NCBI GenBank assembly: GCA_964035575.1
Contig: OZ037913.1
Location: 930,001 to 994,000 of the forward strand
Direction of reading: 5' to 3'
Length of the DNA: 64,000 bases
From: Rhynchopus sp. YZ270_cl-10
Lineage: Eukaryota; Euglenozoa; Diplonemea; Diplonemida; Diplonemidae
Of this stretch, positions 21,501 to 31,550 are shown one piece after another; position 1 is the stretch's first letter; each line of letters opens with the position of its first letter. Position numbers and translations under genes: made by a program. A model generated the notes under the pieces. It ran no database searches and was not told the DNA's origin. It worked only from the letters and a program-made list of their open reading frames with translations.

Positions 21501-22916
21501 ACGATGTGCTGCTGGGGCCCCACCTACCTTACCCGTTCAGTGGACGCACTACTCACACTCTGCCTGAAGGCGCACGTAGCACACCCCCTCTCGAGTGTTA
21601 TATGCAGGACGTTCAGAGCTTACGCCGCCAGTGTGGAACGCAACGACGCCATACGCCAGAGGTGCATGAAAATCAGAGAGAGGTACGAGACCCTGGCCGC
21701 AAAGGGTACACCTATGCATGCAGTTGGTCCAGTGGGGACTGTCCTCGCCGCCTCCCGCAGATGTGGCGTGAGCTGGGACCCTGAGATGAAGGCAGTGACG
21801 TCTACGTCTGCAACCACGAAGACTACCCCCATCATCGATACAGACAAAGCCAAGAGGGCCCATGAAGTGCGAGTTCTGGCGCGTACGGCGGTCTGGGATG
21901 ATCTGCAGAGTAAACGCCCTACGTACGACGGCATAAACGACGGCATTGACACCCGAGCCACCAATGCCCTGTGGCGCAATCTACAATACCACGACCCCCT
22001 CAAGGCTTTCCGGATGCGACGTGTTCTGTGTGGCGGAATCCTCTTCTGCCATCCAGCAGGGCTCAAACGCAGTGGCTTCCCCGAGGCGGACTTCAGCGAT
22101 AAATGCCCCTTATGCCTCGTCCAGGTTACATGCCACACACGCCACCTACTGTGGCACTGCAGCATAGTGCACACACCAGCGTTCACTGCCCTACATGAGT
22201 CGGCCATCAGCCTCTATGGCAAAGGGCTTCCCACCTGCTTTGTGCTGCACGGCATTGTACCCTCCAATGTGAGCAAGGTAACGGTGAAGGCGGTACAGTC
22301 TCTTCTCCTCGATGCCGTCACCACGATCGACACAACCCTCTCAAAAGCTGTGGATGTGGCCCCGGCTGTACATCCTTGGGATCTCACATTTGCTGCCTCC
22401 AAACGGGATACCCCCTTCCGCACATATCTGACCAAGCTGCAACCTAGTTTTTCCTCCACCTATAGGGAGGCGTTCACTTTGAAAGCTTTCCTGTGGTGGG
22501 TGATTACGCTCGAGTGGAGCAAAGAACCCCGCGACGTGTCGTGTGTCGAGCTCGCGGTCGACTTCGAATTGCGCACAAGGGTCTTCCTCGCCAAACAGAC
22601 CTCTAATATCCGCGAGCGTGGGCGGGCCATGCAAAGGCTCATCGTCAAGACCAACATGCGGGCTTTAACAGCGAAACTCCGCCGCGCCCCATTCCCGGGT
22701 GTGAAAAAGGATCGTGTGCACTCCCTCCGTTCCGTCGGCGCCCCAGCGCTCATTGGATTCAGCAGACGCCCAGTGTTGTGTGCTAAAACACGTGCTTTTC
22801 TTGAATCTTTAAATCATGTTGTCCCCCCTTCCCGGTCAGGGTGGGGTAATGAATGTATACCTGCTTACAGCTTCCCTGTAAACCAATCCCAAGCGCAACA
22901 CTCCGGGGTTCGATAA
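18507..22916 (+). CDS. LINE ORF2: APE endonuclease + reverse transcriptase
   Basis: 1,469 codons, open from just after the ORF1 stop. A Ser-rich linker (18600-18750) leads to an APE-type endonuclease (about 18780-19520): INCTSL, VCLQETK, VNVYAPSG, CGDLNTD and RIDYILLN. The final catalytic motif reads PSHKSV where SDHxPV is usual, so the Asp is replaced by Ser. The reverse transcriptase (about 20500-21350) shows LALDFAKCFDR (motif A), NGILQGCPLS (B) and FADDAY (C, about 21078-21095). Near 22104 is a C-terminal finger, CX2CX9HX4C. The first in-frame ATG is at 18894, inside the endonuclease after its first two motifs. A complete protein would therefore need stop readthrough or non-AUG initiation. 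ORF2 ends inside the family B hairpin (last residues HSGVR). Confidence 0.9.
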   Translation, partial: RSEKRDPESLAAHNYEQLPRECIETRPGPRHFPNRASTSSSSSSSFSPRPFFPPSLSDTSSSSASSSSSSSSTDRSSSSRTCCSDAENTLTLTTINCTSLQNYAHTIRDLQCDIVCLQETKLTESKIFEMQDFFTTVWSPEWGPPMDGALVHGIRSPHIGERGGVATMLKRPGIMFLDTELTSSLKPTLRKRVVHTRVALGSGRLFLHVVNVYAPSGDTPRATVASREELLHTVLVKFREALGNVPLIVCGDLNTDVERSPTLRKALANDWCDVALLGNTGDDGKPPVTFTRKDSAGTRIDYILLNSVAAYAIHSCWTQSINCIPSHKSVNVRLCLSVFTESTLRYTIPKQMPELGIVVNAETVGRNLLRQHNCAAALASGDIDDAWEAIALAGEGFLLLAAKAAGDTLSKGFCGRSKVPQPVLKPMCAPTRPASVGGSSPRQDQLAKFEYKLTDLIAKTESCPGGVMENPVRNAWGKVFRTAITLKLLRSEETTIPPALEKQLQILNSLLDKSKMLINLEIRNTRLQREKQYTTKLKVDFSSERRKLTAWCMGKQGVPISALRGEDGVLTANHREMDKLLRDEWKSVFNLYDHDHPEPTLTSFEQRFGSFVAHSPMSLDPLSGADLRRTLDKKGKRTDACGTDGWRSLELHAMPLCILDGFARVFNAIETNGVWPQALLTALVTLLPKGEDQSPLKLRPVTVTSAVYRLWACARLQAVQQWQEQWVHPSQHGFRPKHSTNDVLYDVFTQMEDALLGGEPLHGLALDFAKCFDRVPQGLTLDLVEKMGLHPRIMTPLRAMYAKLRRRFKLPSGVGEAYSVTNGILQGCPLSVVLINALISVLTHCVTAEIPEAFVRSFADDAYLLSRHSEASVGACLLRVEDFCRITGMRLNMAKTFAFSSLKNHKCKLKSEDNHVFQTTESLRSLGVMMYSSLRRKGRYNATVYQSAVRALSCLGATPLSFSQKVSIATSAILPSVLYESAFNMPPRSVMNELSTAVTMCCWGPTYLTRSVDALLTLCLKAHVAHPLSSVICRTFRAYAASVERNDAIRQRCMKIRERYETLAAKGTPMHAVGPVGTVLAASRRCGVSWDPEMKAVTSTSATTKTTPIIDTDKAKRAHEVRVLARTAVWDDLQSKRPTYDGINDGIDTRATNALWRNLQYHDPLKAFRMRRVLCGGILFCHPAGLKRSGFPEADFSDKCPLCLVQVTCHTRHLLWHCSIVHTPAFTALHESAISLYGKGLPTCFVLHGIVPSNVSKVTVKAVQSLLLDAVTTIDTTLSKAVDVAPAVHPWDLTFAASKRDTPFRTYLTKLQPSFSSTYREAFTLKAFLWWVITLEWSKEPRDVSCVELAVDFELRTRVFLAKQTSNIRERGRAMQRLIVKTNMRALTAKLRRAPFPGVKKDRVHSLRSVGAPALIGFSRRPVLCAKTRAFLESLNHVVPPSRSGWGNECIPAYSFPVNQSQAQHSGVR

Positions 22917-22975
22917 CCCACGGAGTGCCAGTGCCTGCGTCCCAGAGGCGTTTGCACTATCAACTTCACTTTATT
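22894..22975 (+). repeat. Family B repeat at the LINE 3' end (B1)
   Basis: CACTCCG and CGGAGTG pair around a T-arm-like GGGTTCGATAACCC. This is followed by CGTCCCAGAGGCGTTTGCAC and TATCAACTTCACTTTATT. The ORF2 stop codon lies inside the hairpin. Copies away from the LINE occur at 23671, 30500, 33830, 38339 and 62798; tails alone are seen near 50533, 55648 and 60148. Confidence 0.75.
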
Positions 22976-23064
22976 TTGCAGCATTTTTTGTTTTCCCCAC
23001 ACACATTCAACTTCACGCCTATTCGCCCCCAAAAAAAAAAAATGGACAGTGAAGACTATCAAAA

Positions 23065-23118
23065 TGGCAGCTACACTAATCCAAGAAATTATCAAAAAAA
23101 AAAAAAAAAAAAAAAAAA
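23065..23118 (+). repeat. Family E-type repeat with A24 tail
   Basis: GGCAGCTACACTAATCCAAG, then AAATTATC and a 24-A tail. It parallels the copies at 16333 (5' side of the LINE) and 35903. Confidence 0.6.
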
Positions 23119-24156
23119 CTTCGGCCTGAACAAGAAGCTTCCCCTCTGCAAACTAACAGCGCAACTCCCTTCAGAATAATGGGGCTCAATTTTTGTTGTG
23201 TTTTTTTTTCCATAGTTTGGTATAACCCATATACACCTTTACCTTGTTGCTTTGAACCCGAAGGCACGCCTGTTTGTGGGTGGATTTTCGAACGGCGTAA
23301 AAATCTTTGTGTCCAACAGTTTTAATAAGAGCAAAAAAGACGGTTCCGACTTTTGGTACAGCGTCAAAGGCACTACATCCACGCTTCCTTGAAAGTGACT
23401 TAATGGGTTAGCCTTTCTCCCTTGAGGGAGCGCGAAGTGGTGTTTTATTTTTATTTTATTTTACCCATTTTACCCTTTTCATTTCATGTGTGTGTGTGCA
23501 CGAGAGGCACGTTATTTCAACTTTTCTTTTTGATTCTCCTTACCGCTTTCCAGATTGCTGGATGAAATTATTTCCTGGATGAAATTACTATTTTGTTGTT
23601 GTTGTTGTTTTTTTTTGACATTATTTCTGTTAACCTCTCCCATGGTAACCGTCTGCATACCAATGAAGTGCTCTCTGAGGGTATCGATAACCCCGCGGAG
23701 AAGTGGCGAGGCGTTTTGCACTTTTCAACATTTCTTTCTTTTCAAAAAAGGTTTGGGGTGCATTTAGTACCCTATTATACCATTCTATTCAGTAGAATAG
23801 ATAGTAAACAAGTTCTTTTCATTTGGTATACCAGGGCGTTGCCGTGCAGTAAAAAGACACCACTAGCAAGCCAGTACTCCCCTGGCGAGGCCTCTGCTCT
23901 TTGTTTCTCTTCTACGTGAACAAACTCAGTGTGGGGGTGCCGCCGTGTGTGTTGTACCACGAAAACCGCAGTACCTGCATCCCCCGGTTGTAAATAAAGG
24001 TTTCAGTTGGCGGGAGGATAATGCCACAGTGAGGTGCATGCCTCTTTTTTTCAAAGTTTTCTTTCGTTCTCCCCCTTCAATTACCCACAGTTGTCCTTTG
24101 CATGACTTATTTTTTATTTTTGAAAAAGGAATCTCTTTTTCCAAAGAGAAATCATT
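23119..24156. other. Spacer with B and D repeat copies
   Basis: No gene seen. A D module (GTGTGTGCACGAGAGGCAC, then TTATTTCAACTTTT) lies at 23487-23527. A degenerate family B copy (GGTATCGATAACCCC, then GAGGCGTTTTGCACTTTTCA) lies at 23671-23730. Confidence 0.55.
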
Positions 24157-24163
24157 CTTTTTG

Positions 24164-24561
24164 TAGGGGAGCCTATACCGGTAATTTTGGCTCCTTTTGA
24201 TTTTAAATTAAAATTTCTAAGTCTTTTTTGACCTACGACCCCGGCAATGCATTTTTTGGGACTCTGTGGACTCAAATGAGCAAAAATTTAAACAAAATGC
24301 TGCCCGTTGGCACATTTAAACACACATTTTGTTGAAAATTGTCATTTTACGCTGGATTTGCCTTTGCCATTTTCAGTTTTTTTGCAGATTTTTTTCAAAA
24401 AAAAAATTGAAGAAAAAAGGCTCAAAAGTGCCTGAAACCCGGCGGAAAGTGATTTTTGGTGAGGTATATAGGGTAGTTTCATCTATTTTTGGGTTTTTTT
24501 GCCGAAAGGCGCCAAATTTTCCGAGCCAAATGAAGGAATAGCCGGTGCATAGGCTCCCCTA
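24164..24561. mobile_element. MITE-like DNA element with 7-bp TSD
   Basis: 398 bp. The ends are inverted repeats starting TAGGGGAGCCTAT (13 bp perfect, imperfect to about 22 bp, then CCGG). CTTTTTG is present on both sides (24157-24163 and 24562-24568) as a target-site duplication. The interior is A/T-rich without an ORF, so it is non-autonomous. The superfamily is unassigned: a 7-bp duplication is unusual and the ends match nothing I know. Confidence 0.85.
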
Positions 24562-24873
24562 CTTTTTGTGGAATTCTTAACAACCCCTCACCCCCCACAC
24601 ACATCCCCTATCAACATACTTTCCTTCTTTCCTCCCACACCAAAAAAAACCCGAAACGGCGAAACGGCACTTACCAATATGCCTGTTCACTATCAAAAAC
24701 AAAACAAAAACAAAAATTCTAGTTTGCTTTTTCATCCAAAAGTACAAAAAAAGGCACAATATTTTCTTCTCCACCTCTGATAACCCTCCCCCTTGCAGTA
24801 GGATAGCAATGGCTTAAGCTTTCCCACCCCCTTATGGGCATTTTTAAAGACCACCAAAACAAAAAAAAAATAT

Positions 24874-24930
24874 AGCGGGGCACACTCTAGGGTGGCTACA
24901 CTAATACAACCAAGGTTTCAAAAAAGAGCA
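24874..24930 (+). repeat. Family E repeat (E2)
   Basis: GCACACTCTAGGGTGGCTAC, ACTAATACAACCAAG, TTTCAAAAAAG. It lies between the MITE and the second NPC1/Patched-like gene and is preceded by an A run. Confidence 0.65.
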
Positions 24931-25077
24931 CAACGCAAACACAACAACTGTCATTCAAACACCCCCTTATGGGGTGATGGTTCTCAGAAACTACTCACAT
25001 TTGCTTTCCAACGTACTCTCTCTCTCTCTCTTCATCTTGCCATCTCCTCATCAAGCGTACACAACCCTCCCCCTACA

Positions 25078-28000
25078 ATGATATTAACGAACTGTGTTGC
25101 GCTTCTTCTCATTCTTCTTGTCCCTGCGGCTGCAGCAGATGACAATGCAATCTTTGTGATTGACAACAGCAGGAACCAGAGCAGCGCTGGCGGGCACTAC
25201 ACCCCTGTCGCGCATTCACGGTGCCACAACGAGACGGTGTGGATGCTCAATGACCAGGACGGCACAGCGGTGCGCCAGGACAACGTGCTGTACCTTCTCA
25301 GACACGACGACGGCTACTGGGTGGTGTCGCCCGAAGAGGACTGCTCGACGGAGAGGGCTGTCCTCAGATCTCTTCTCCCTGCGCGTGACAATGTTGTCAT
25401 CAACCCTACCTGGACGGGACCTGCCGAGATCGACTGGACACGCAGTGTGTATGGCGTTTGGATGTTCGACACCGCAATCCGTGTCCGTACCCGTGGTTGC
25501 TCGAACCTCCGTGGCTGTCTGCAAATGAACTGTCAAGAGCCCGATGAAGGTGACTCCTGCACAGACTGCACCCTCGACGGTGCCTCTATGGACTGCAGCA
25601 GCACCTCAAACATCCGTACCTACTTTCTTGTCATCATTCTCGCCATTCTTGGCATTGCCGTGCTCGTGAGTGTGGCGTGGCTGCTCTACAGATACCGTGC
25701 TGTGGTGTTCAGAAGGCGTGACGCCTCCTGCAGCATGGCGCAGCTTGGATGCACCATATCAAGGAAACGCAAGACCTTTCTGGTGGTGACCATCGCCAGT
25801 GCGCTGCTGCTTGCGGCAACGGGGCTTCCTCTTGCCCAGGTACGGACGCACGGGAACTTCTCGACAGACTGGGCACCACAGGGCGGTGTTCTTGAACGCG
25901 AACTCGATTTTGTTGACAAATGGACCGAAAGTTCGAAGCAACGCAGCAAAACGATCCTCATGGTCGGCAACAAAGGCAACAAGAACGCCTTGACGCGAAC
26001 AACCGCGATGAGCATGCTCCGCATCCTGCAGGACATTGCGGGGCTGAAGATCACTGCCGCCTACGACAACGGCACTGAGACATCCTTGGGGATGCACGAC
26101 TTCTGCGGGTCCACAGACATGAAGCTGGAGGGGATGGCAGGACTTCCGTGCTACGTGCCGTCCATCCTTGACTGCTTTATTGAGGGTGCGTGGCTCATGG
26201 ACGACGTGATTGACGGGAAGCTCCCGCCTCAGGCGAACTGGTCGCTCCGCCACCAGCTGTACCGCGACCAGTACGACATGGTCAAGGACATGGGGGTCGA
26301 GAGTGCCATCATGCTCTACGACGGGCGTCCCTCAATCACGAACGTCACAGAAGAAGAGTTCCGCCAGATCGTCTCCGGCTACCCTAACCAATGCCAGCAC
26401 TGGGTGCGTGCTGCGTCCCGCTCTAAGGGATACCTCCTTGGAAACATGGAGGAAGACAGCAACGGGATTCTCACTGGTGCAACAAAGCTCAACGCCATGA
26501 TGATGGCGTACGCCCCCGATAGGGCAAAGGTGTGCATTGTTTTAATGTGATTTATCAAAACGAATTTTTCAACAGTACTACAAGGCCAAGCTGGAGGGCA
26601 TGTCCGTGCGCAGTGTCGACGAAGCGTTGAATGAGTGGTACGACAAAGCGTCGGAGCGTATCGAAGAAATCAACGACGACGAGGAAAACTACCCCGGCAT
26701 CGAGACCAGCGTGTTCATGACGTCGTCTCCGTCGAAGATGTTCAAGGAGATCTCGCAGGCGCGGGCGGAGCAGCTTATTATTGGCATTATTATTATCTTT
26801 GCTGTTGCGGTTGTGACACAGTTTTCACGCGACAAGACGAAGTCGTTCGCGCGGGCCGCCATTATCGGCGTCTTTTTGGTGATTCTGAGCAACCTTGCTG
26901 CCTACGGGTTTATATCCCTTGTGGGGATCAAGCTGAACCATGCTATGCTACAGGCACTGCCGTTCCTTGCACTGGGGCTGGGTGTGGACGACATGTTCCT
27001 GCTGATGCACTACTTCCGTGAGGTGCCCGACAAGAACCGCCCTACAGAAGAAGTTATCGCAGACCTCTACCGCGAAGGCGGTGTCTCCGTCACCCTCACC
27101 TCCATCTGCAACGCAGGCGCATTCTTCTCGGGCATGCTTGTCCCGATCCCCGCCCTCAGCGACTTCCTCGCTGCTGCAGGCGTGATCGTGGTCTTCAACT
27201 TCGTCATGATGTTCCTCGCCTTCCCAGTAGTGCTGGCATGGGAGTGCGACAATCTCAAGAAGGTATGACGCTTTTGGGCTTTTATTGAATTTCAGTTCTT
27301 TAATGTAAACGTCACCACAGAGGCAGGGTAGTGATGATTCCCCAAAGTCGTGCTTTACGTGCGCAGGTCTGGTGCACGACCGTTGGATCCCCTTCGTGCA
27401 GAACAAATGCACGCAGTACACCGCAGCGGGGCTCTCGGCGTTCCTCTTTGTGTGGTTCATTGTCTCGTTGTCGGTGCTGTTCCCGCTTAAGTTTGGCTCC
27501 GATATGACGGATTTGACGCCGAAGGGTTCCTTCTTGGCGAAGGGGTTTTCGGTATGTGCTATGTATTTGAACCTTTGCTGAGCAGACGTAGGGTCCTACG
27601 TTGCCTTTGTGCATCCCACATCCCACACCCGCACCCACCGCACCTTCCACAGGACGTCGACAAATACCTGCTGTCGCAGCGCCAGGAGCATGTGTTCTGC
27701 ATGAAGAAGAGTGCAGTAGACATCACCTCGCGGCATGGGCAGTTCATAGTCGAGCGCTTCTACAAGCTCATCGCCACAAACGGGTGGACGAATGATGAGG
27801 GCTACAACGAGGAGACGAAGCTCTTTGTCCACCACTACTTCACCTACCTGCAGGGGTCAATGACCGGCACCGTGTGGGAGCCGACCGGGACGAACCACAC
27901 CTCGAAGGACTACATGTTCACGGAATACGACAAACTCTGGTACTCAAACGACACTGTGATGCAGCGCTTCCATACGTGGCGGAACCCGCTCAACTCTCCG

Positions 28001-29214
28001 ATCTACGCGACAACGTCGCAGACCACCGACGGGTTTGGAATGAAGTGGGGCACAGAGTCGTACGACGCAGACAACACCATTGAGTACTGGAACTTCCCGT
28101 ACTCTTTGGACAAAACGAAGCTGGTATGTAGCTCTTTCTAATCCCCCCTCTGCAGGGGTTAACACTACCTTGACGTCTGACTCTGAGTCGACTAACGCTG
28201 ACTGCACTCTCCCGAGGCTCTGTATTATGCAAACCTTTTTTGTGTCTTTGTCTCACGGAGCTGCGTTTTAGTTCAACTCTTTGTCTTCCACTTCCTCTCC
28301 CCTCTCCACAGAACGACATGGACGACTGGATCGAGCATGTGGACGACTTCCACGACTACGCAGATGCCTTCTTCGGTGAGGAGCAGGCCTTCCCCTCCCC
28401 CTCCGCGGAGTACCTGCAGGTCATGGAGTTCATGTCCCTGCGGAAGTACTTTACGCAGAGCTTCATCATTGCCTCTGTCATCATCTTTGTGTGTTGCATG
28501 CTGTTGTCGGTGTCGCTTCGCGGTGCCTTGATCATTACGTTGGTGTCTGTGTGCGGCACGCTGGAGGTGGCTGCTTTTATCATGATGTGTGGACTGCACT
28601 TTTCTTCGTTGGTTGCGGTGACGCTTCTGATGTCGATTGGGATGTTCGTCGAATTCTCTGCCCACGTTGTGGTGGGATACGAAAGCTCTGTCGGCACCCG
28701 GCAGCGCCGCCTCGCGCACTGCATCTCCAAAACCTTCCTTCCGGTCCTCGAAGGCGGTGTCTCGTCGCTTCTCAGCTTCGCAATGCTTGCCATGAGCCAA
28801 TTCCCCTACGTCTTCAAATACTTCTTTTTGGTATTCCTCGTGGTCATTCTCGTTGGGCTGCTGCATGGGTTGTTTCTTGTCCCAGCTTTGTTGGGGCTGG
28901 TGGGAACGGTAGAAGGGGGAACGGCCAAGCGGATGGACGATGAGGAGGAAGTCAGCGATGTGTGCGCCGGGGCAGCGCTGAACGGAAAGCCCTCTGACAG
29001 CACCAACGCTCAGCTTGTCGCGGTGACGCCAGGGACGAACCCTCTTGCAGGGAGACGATGCTTTAACACCGCCTCTGCCGCACCCATTGTCCCCATTGCA
29101 GCGAAAAAGCTGGTTACAACCCCACCAACCCCATGCGAATCAAACCTCCTCCCTCCAACACGAACCACCGGGCCAATGGATGTTCTTAGCGCCGATTCCG
29201 AGGTTTCTGAGTAG
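25078..29214 (+). CDS. NPC1/Patched-like SSD membrane protein (paralog)
   Basis: Five exons: 25078-26529, 26576-27262, 27321-27551, 27653-28123, 28312-29214; about 1,247 aa. The start at 25078 gives a clean signal peptide (ILTNCVALLLILLVPAAAA); the frame opens 186 nt earlier but covers a repeat and a pyrimidine tract. It lacks the five ShKT repeats of the 10577 gene but shares its Cys-rich ectodomain, first TM, SSD-like block with GLGVDDMFLLMHYF, the DLTPKGSFL segment and a second-half VEFSAH motif as in NPC1 TM10. The second exon (687 nt) equals the fifth exon of the paralog in length, and three intron positions coincide. Intron 1 is 46 bp with an unusual GTGTGC donor. Probably a sterol/lipid RND permease; substrate unknown. 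Confidence 0.85.
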
Positions 29215-29353
29215 GGTGTGTCAAGGGGTTGAGGGGGGAGGGTGAAGCAGGAGAAGGAATTAAAGAAAAATGGCCCAAAATATTTAGGCAATATTTGGGC
29301 ATCTTACAAAAAGTAGAATGTGTTTGGAAAAGAGAAAAAAAATCAGTGTTTTA

Positions 29354-29394
29354 TGGAGGCTAAGTTGTATGTGAGGCTTAGGTTCATCTTACCG
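29354..29394 (+). repeat. Family C stem-loop module (C1)
   Basis: GGCTAAGTTGTATGTGAGGC then TTAGGTTCATCTTACC, 140 nt after the stop of the NPC1/Patched-like paralog. The arms can pair as CTAAG/CTTAG. Confidence 0.6.
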
Positions 29395-29848
29395 TTCTTT
29401 GAGGTGGCTGCGACACTTTTTTCGCATTGTTACCAAAAATGTGTGTGTTTCCCGTGGCAGGAGGCCCACATCGTCTCTGAGTGAGTGCTATTGATATGTG
29501 TTATTTATGCTTTTATTTTTTTTGCAATGGTCAACCAATTTTCACGTTATTTCAATTTCTTTTTTTCTTTCTCTTTTTTTTGGGGGGGGAGGTGACCTGT
29601 GAACCCTTCCACACAGAACAGTGGAAGAGGTGGGTGATGTGTATTGTGTGTATTTTTGTTCTGGCAAAACTACACTTTTTTGTTGGTATTGTTTCGTTGT
29701 TTTTATAGTGTCGTATGCGTATGCACGAGAGGCGCATCCAGCTTTCTTTTCGCCTAACCTATTTGTAATAGCCGTCTCCCAACAAAAAAAAGAATGGTTA
29801 TCATTTAGGTGACACGTGTGTGTATTTTGTTCTGCATTTTTGCTTTGG

Positions 29849-29887
29849 AAGGTGACTAAGCACAAGAGAGGCTTAGGTTCATATCAG
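29849..29887 (+). repeat. Family C stem-loop module (C2)
   Basis: GGTGACTAAGC, ACAAGAGAG, then GCTTAGGTTCATAT. The CTAAGC and GCTTAG arms pair. Confidence 0.65.
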
Positions 29888-31406
29888 ATTTCTTTTTTTA
29901 GTAGTAAGAGTCATCTGATGCCAGACACGCTCCCCCCAAAGCGATGGCATTGGATGGTTCATGCGTGTTTACGAACTGAGCCATGCCCTTAGGGTCCCCG
30001 CCTATGCTCCCACGGTAACACCTGCAAAATCATATTAGTTTTTTGGCCTTTCAAAAAGGCTGGGGCACAAAGAGGTTGCGTGATTCACAGTTGTGAACCG
30101 CCTCCGTTCTCTTACGGTACGGACCGCTCACGTCTCACCCTTTGCAATAAGCTCGACTGAGATGCGTTTTTTTTTTTTTAGCACGTTTCTTCAACGGCTC
30201 TTTATTTCCAAAAGGGTTTTCCCCCATCTCCATACGCCCTTGGCTCAGCTGCTGTCCCCCCCAATTAAAGCCTCCATTTTTTTTTTCTTCTTCGCTTCTG
30301 TCCTCACTTCGTACACGGAGTGTGTGCCTCTCCGTTCAGGTGTGCACCACCTATGAAGCTGTTTCGGTACTTCCCCCCACGCTATTTTTCTTTCTCTTTC
30401 TCTTTCTCTCTTTGTGTGGGTACATTTAGTGTACCCTATTATACCTTCTATTCAGTAGAATTGAATAGTTAGTATATGAAACAATCTCTCTCTCTATATT
30501 TCAGTTGCCTGCCGTCCCAGAGGCGTTTGCACTATCAACTTCACCTTATTATTGCGTATTTTACCCCCTTTGCTTTTTTGTAAAGCTCGAGATGACCCAG
30601 CACTACAGACTGACGTCATCTCACCTAATATTGTATTGCGAAATACCTTTTGGACAAAAAAAGCCTTCACAATCGTTAAGAGGGGAAAGGAATTGCCATT
30701 CACATGAAAGAAGCAGGTGTGGGAAATATGGACTCACCTGAGCAGATGTGAGTTAATTGTTTTTTTTTTTTTTTATTATTTTTTTGCGAACCCGGCCCTG
30801 ATTGGAAAGGGGAATATTTCGAAGTAACCTAGATCTGTTGAAGTGACCGATACTGTGGGGGGTGGTTGCATTGCTCTCACCACCACCTCCCTATTGACCA
30901 GAAAAAAAACCCCCCAAATAAAACCCCTCCGCTTTTCCAGCTGGGAAAGGCTGGGGGGGGAAAAAAAAACTGCCACAAAAGAAAGAAAAAAAACTTCGGA
31001 AAAGTCCGTTCTCTACCGAAATATGTTTTTTTCAATCAATGCCTCGTGAGGCTCCTTCATCCTGCGAAATATTTTTTTTTTGAATTTTTTTTTTGAAACA
31101 CATTTTTTTTTTTTTTGGTCATTATAAAATGGTGTGGCTGAAAAAGCCAAAAATGTGACAAAAAGTCCTGACAGAAGTCCTGACAACGTGACCTTTTTTT
31201 CGGTGGGCACCAACGATTGATGTTTTTTTTTTCTGTGTTTCGGAACGAATGAACCGTACACTTACTTTACCCTACTCTACACCCGAATTGCGAGAGAAAA
31301 AAAAGGGTGTGGTGGGGCGATGCACCTCCACATCTTCAGGGCGTTTGCCACCATATCCATATGGGAACTACACCCAGCACAGCATTTAAAAAAAGTAGAA
31401 AAATAA

Positions 31407-31458
31407 AGAGTGGAGCACATCCTCGGGTGTCTGCACTAATGCAACCAAGTTTTCAGAT
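31407..31458 (+). repeat. Family E repeat (E3)
   Basis: GTGGAGCACATCCTCGGGTG, TCTGCACTAATGCAACC, AAGTTTTC. It sits just 5' of the TIR element at 31551. Confidence 0.65.
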
Positions 31459-31550
31459 AAAAAAAGAAGACGTCCTCCTTGTAAATACAGAACCAACGAG
31501 GCAGCCGATTATCAATGCGGAACAGGATTTTTTTTTTGTTGTGTTGACTA

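Larger units (their letters stand above)
16623..23118 (+). mobile_element. LINE (non-LTR retrotransposon), APE-type, two ORFs
   Basis: ORF1 (16623-18506) and ORF2 (18507-22916) lie in the same frame, separated only by a TGA. ORF2 has an APE endonuclease, reverse transcriptase and a C-terminal CCHC-type finger. The 3' UTR carries a hairpin-like tail (family B), an A12 run at 23030-23041, and an A24 run at 23094-23118 that ends a family E copy. Either run could be the true 3' end. The 5' end is unknown, and I found no convincing target-site duplication. Both ORFs are open, so this copy looks recent and possibly complete. Confidence 0.85.
29215..31550. other. Gene-free spacer rich in short repeats
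   Basis: No gene seen. Modules: family C at 29354-29394 and 29849-29887, D at 29712-29745, G at 30149-30200, B at 30500-30550 and E at 31407-31458. Homopolymer runs and CT-rich tracts fill the rest. Confidence 0.6.

Noticed and set aside
22900-22930. tRNA gene suggested by GGGTTCGATAACCC
   Set aside because: Only a T-arm-like hairpin; no acceptor, D or anticodon arms in the expected places.
16470-23140. AAGAAGCT near 16474 and 23129 as a LINE target-site duplication
   Set aside because: The downstream copy is about 10 nt away from the A tail, and 8 bp in A-rich DNA is weak evidence.
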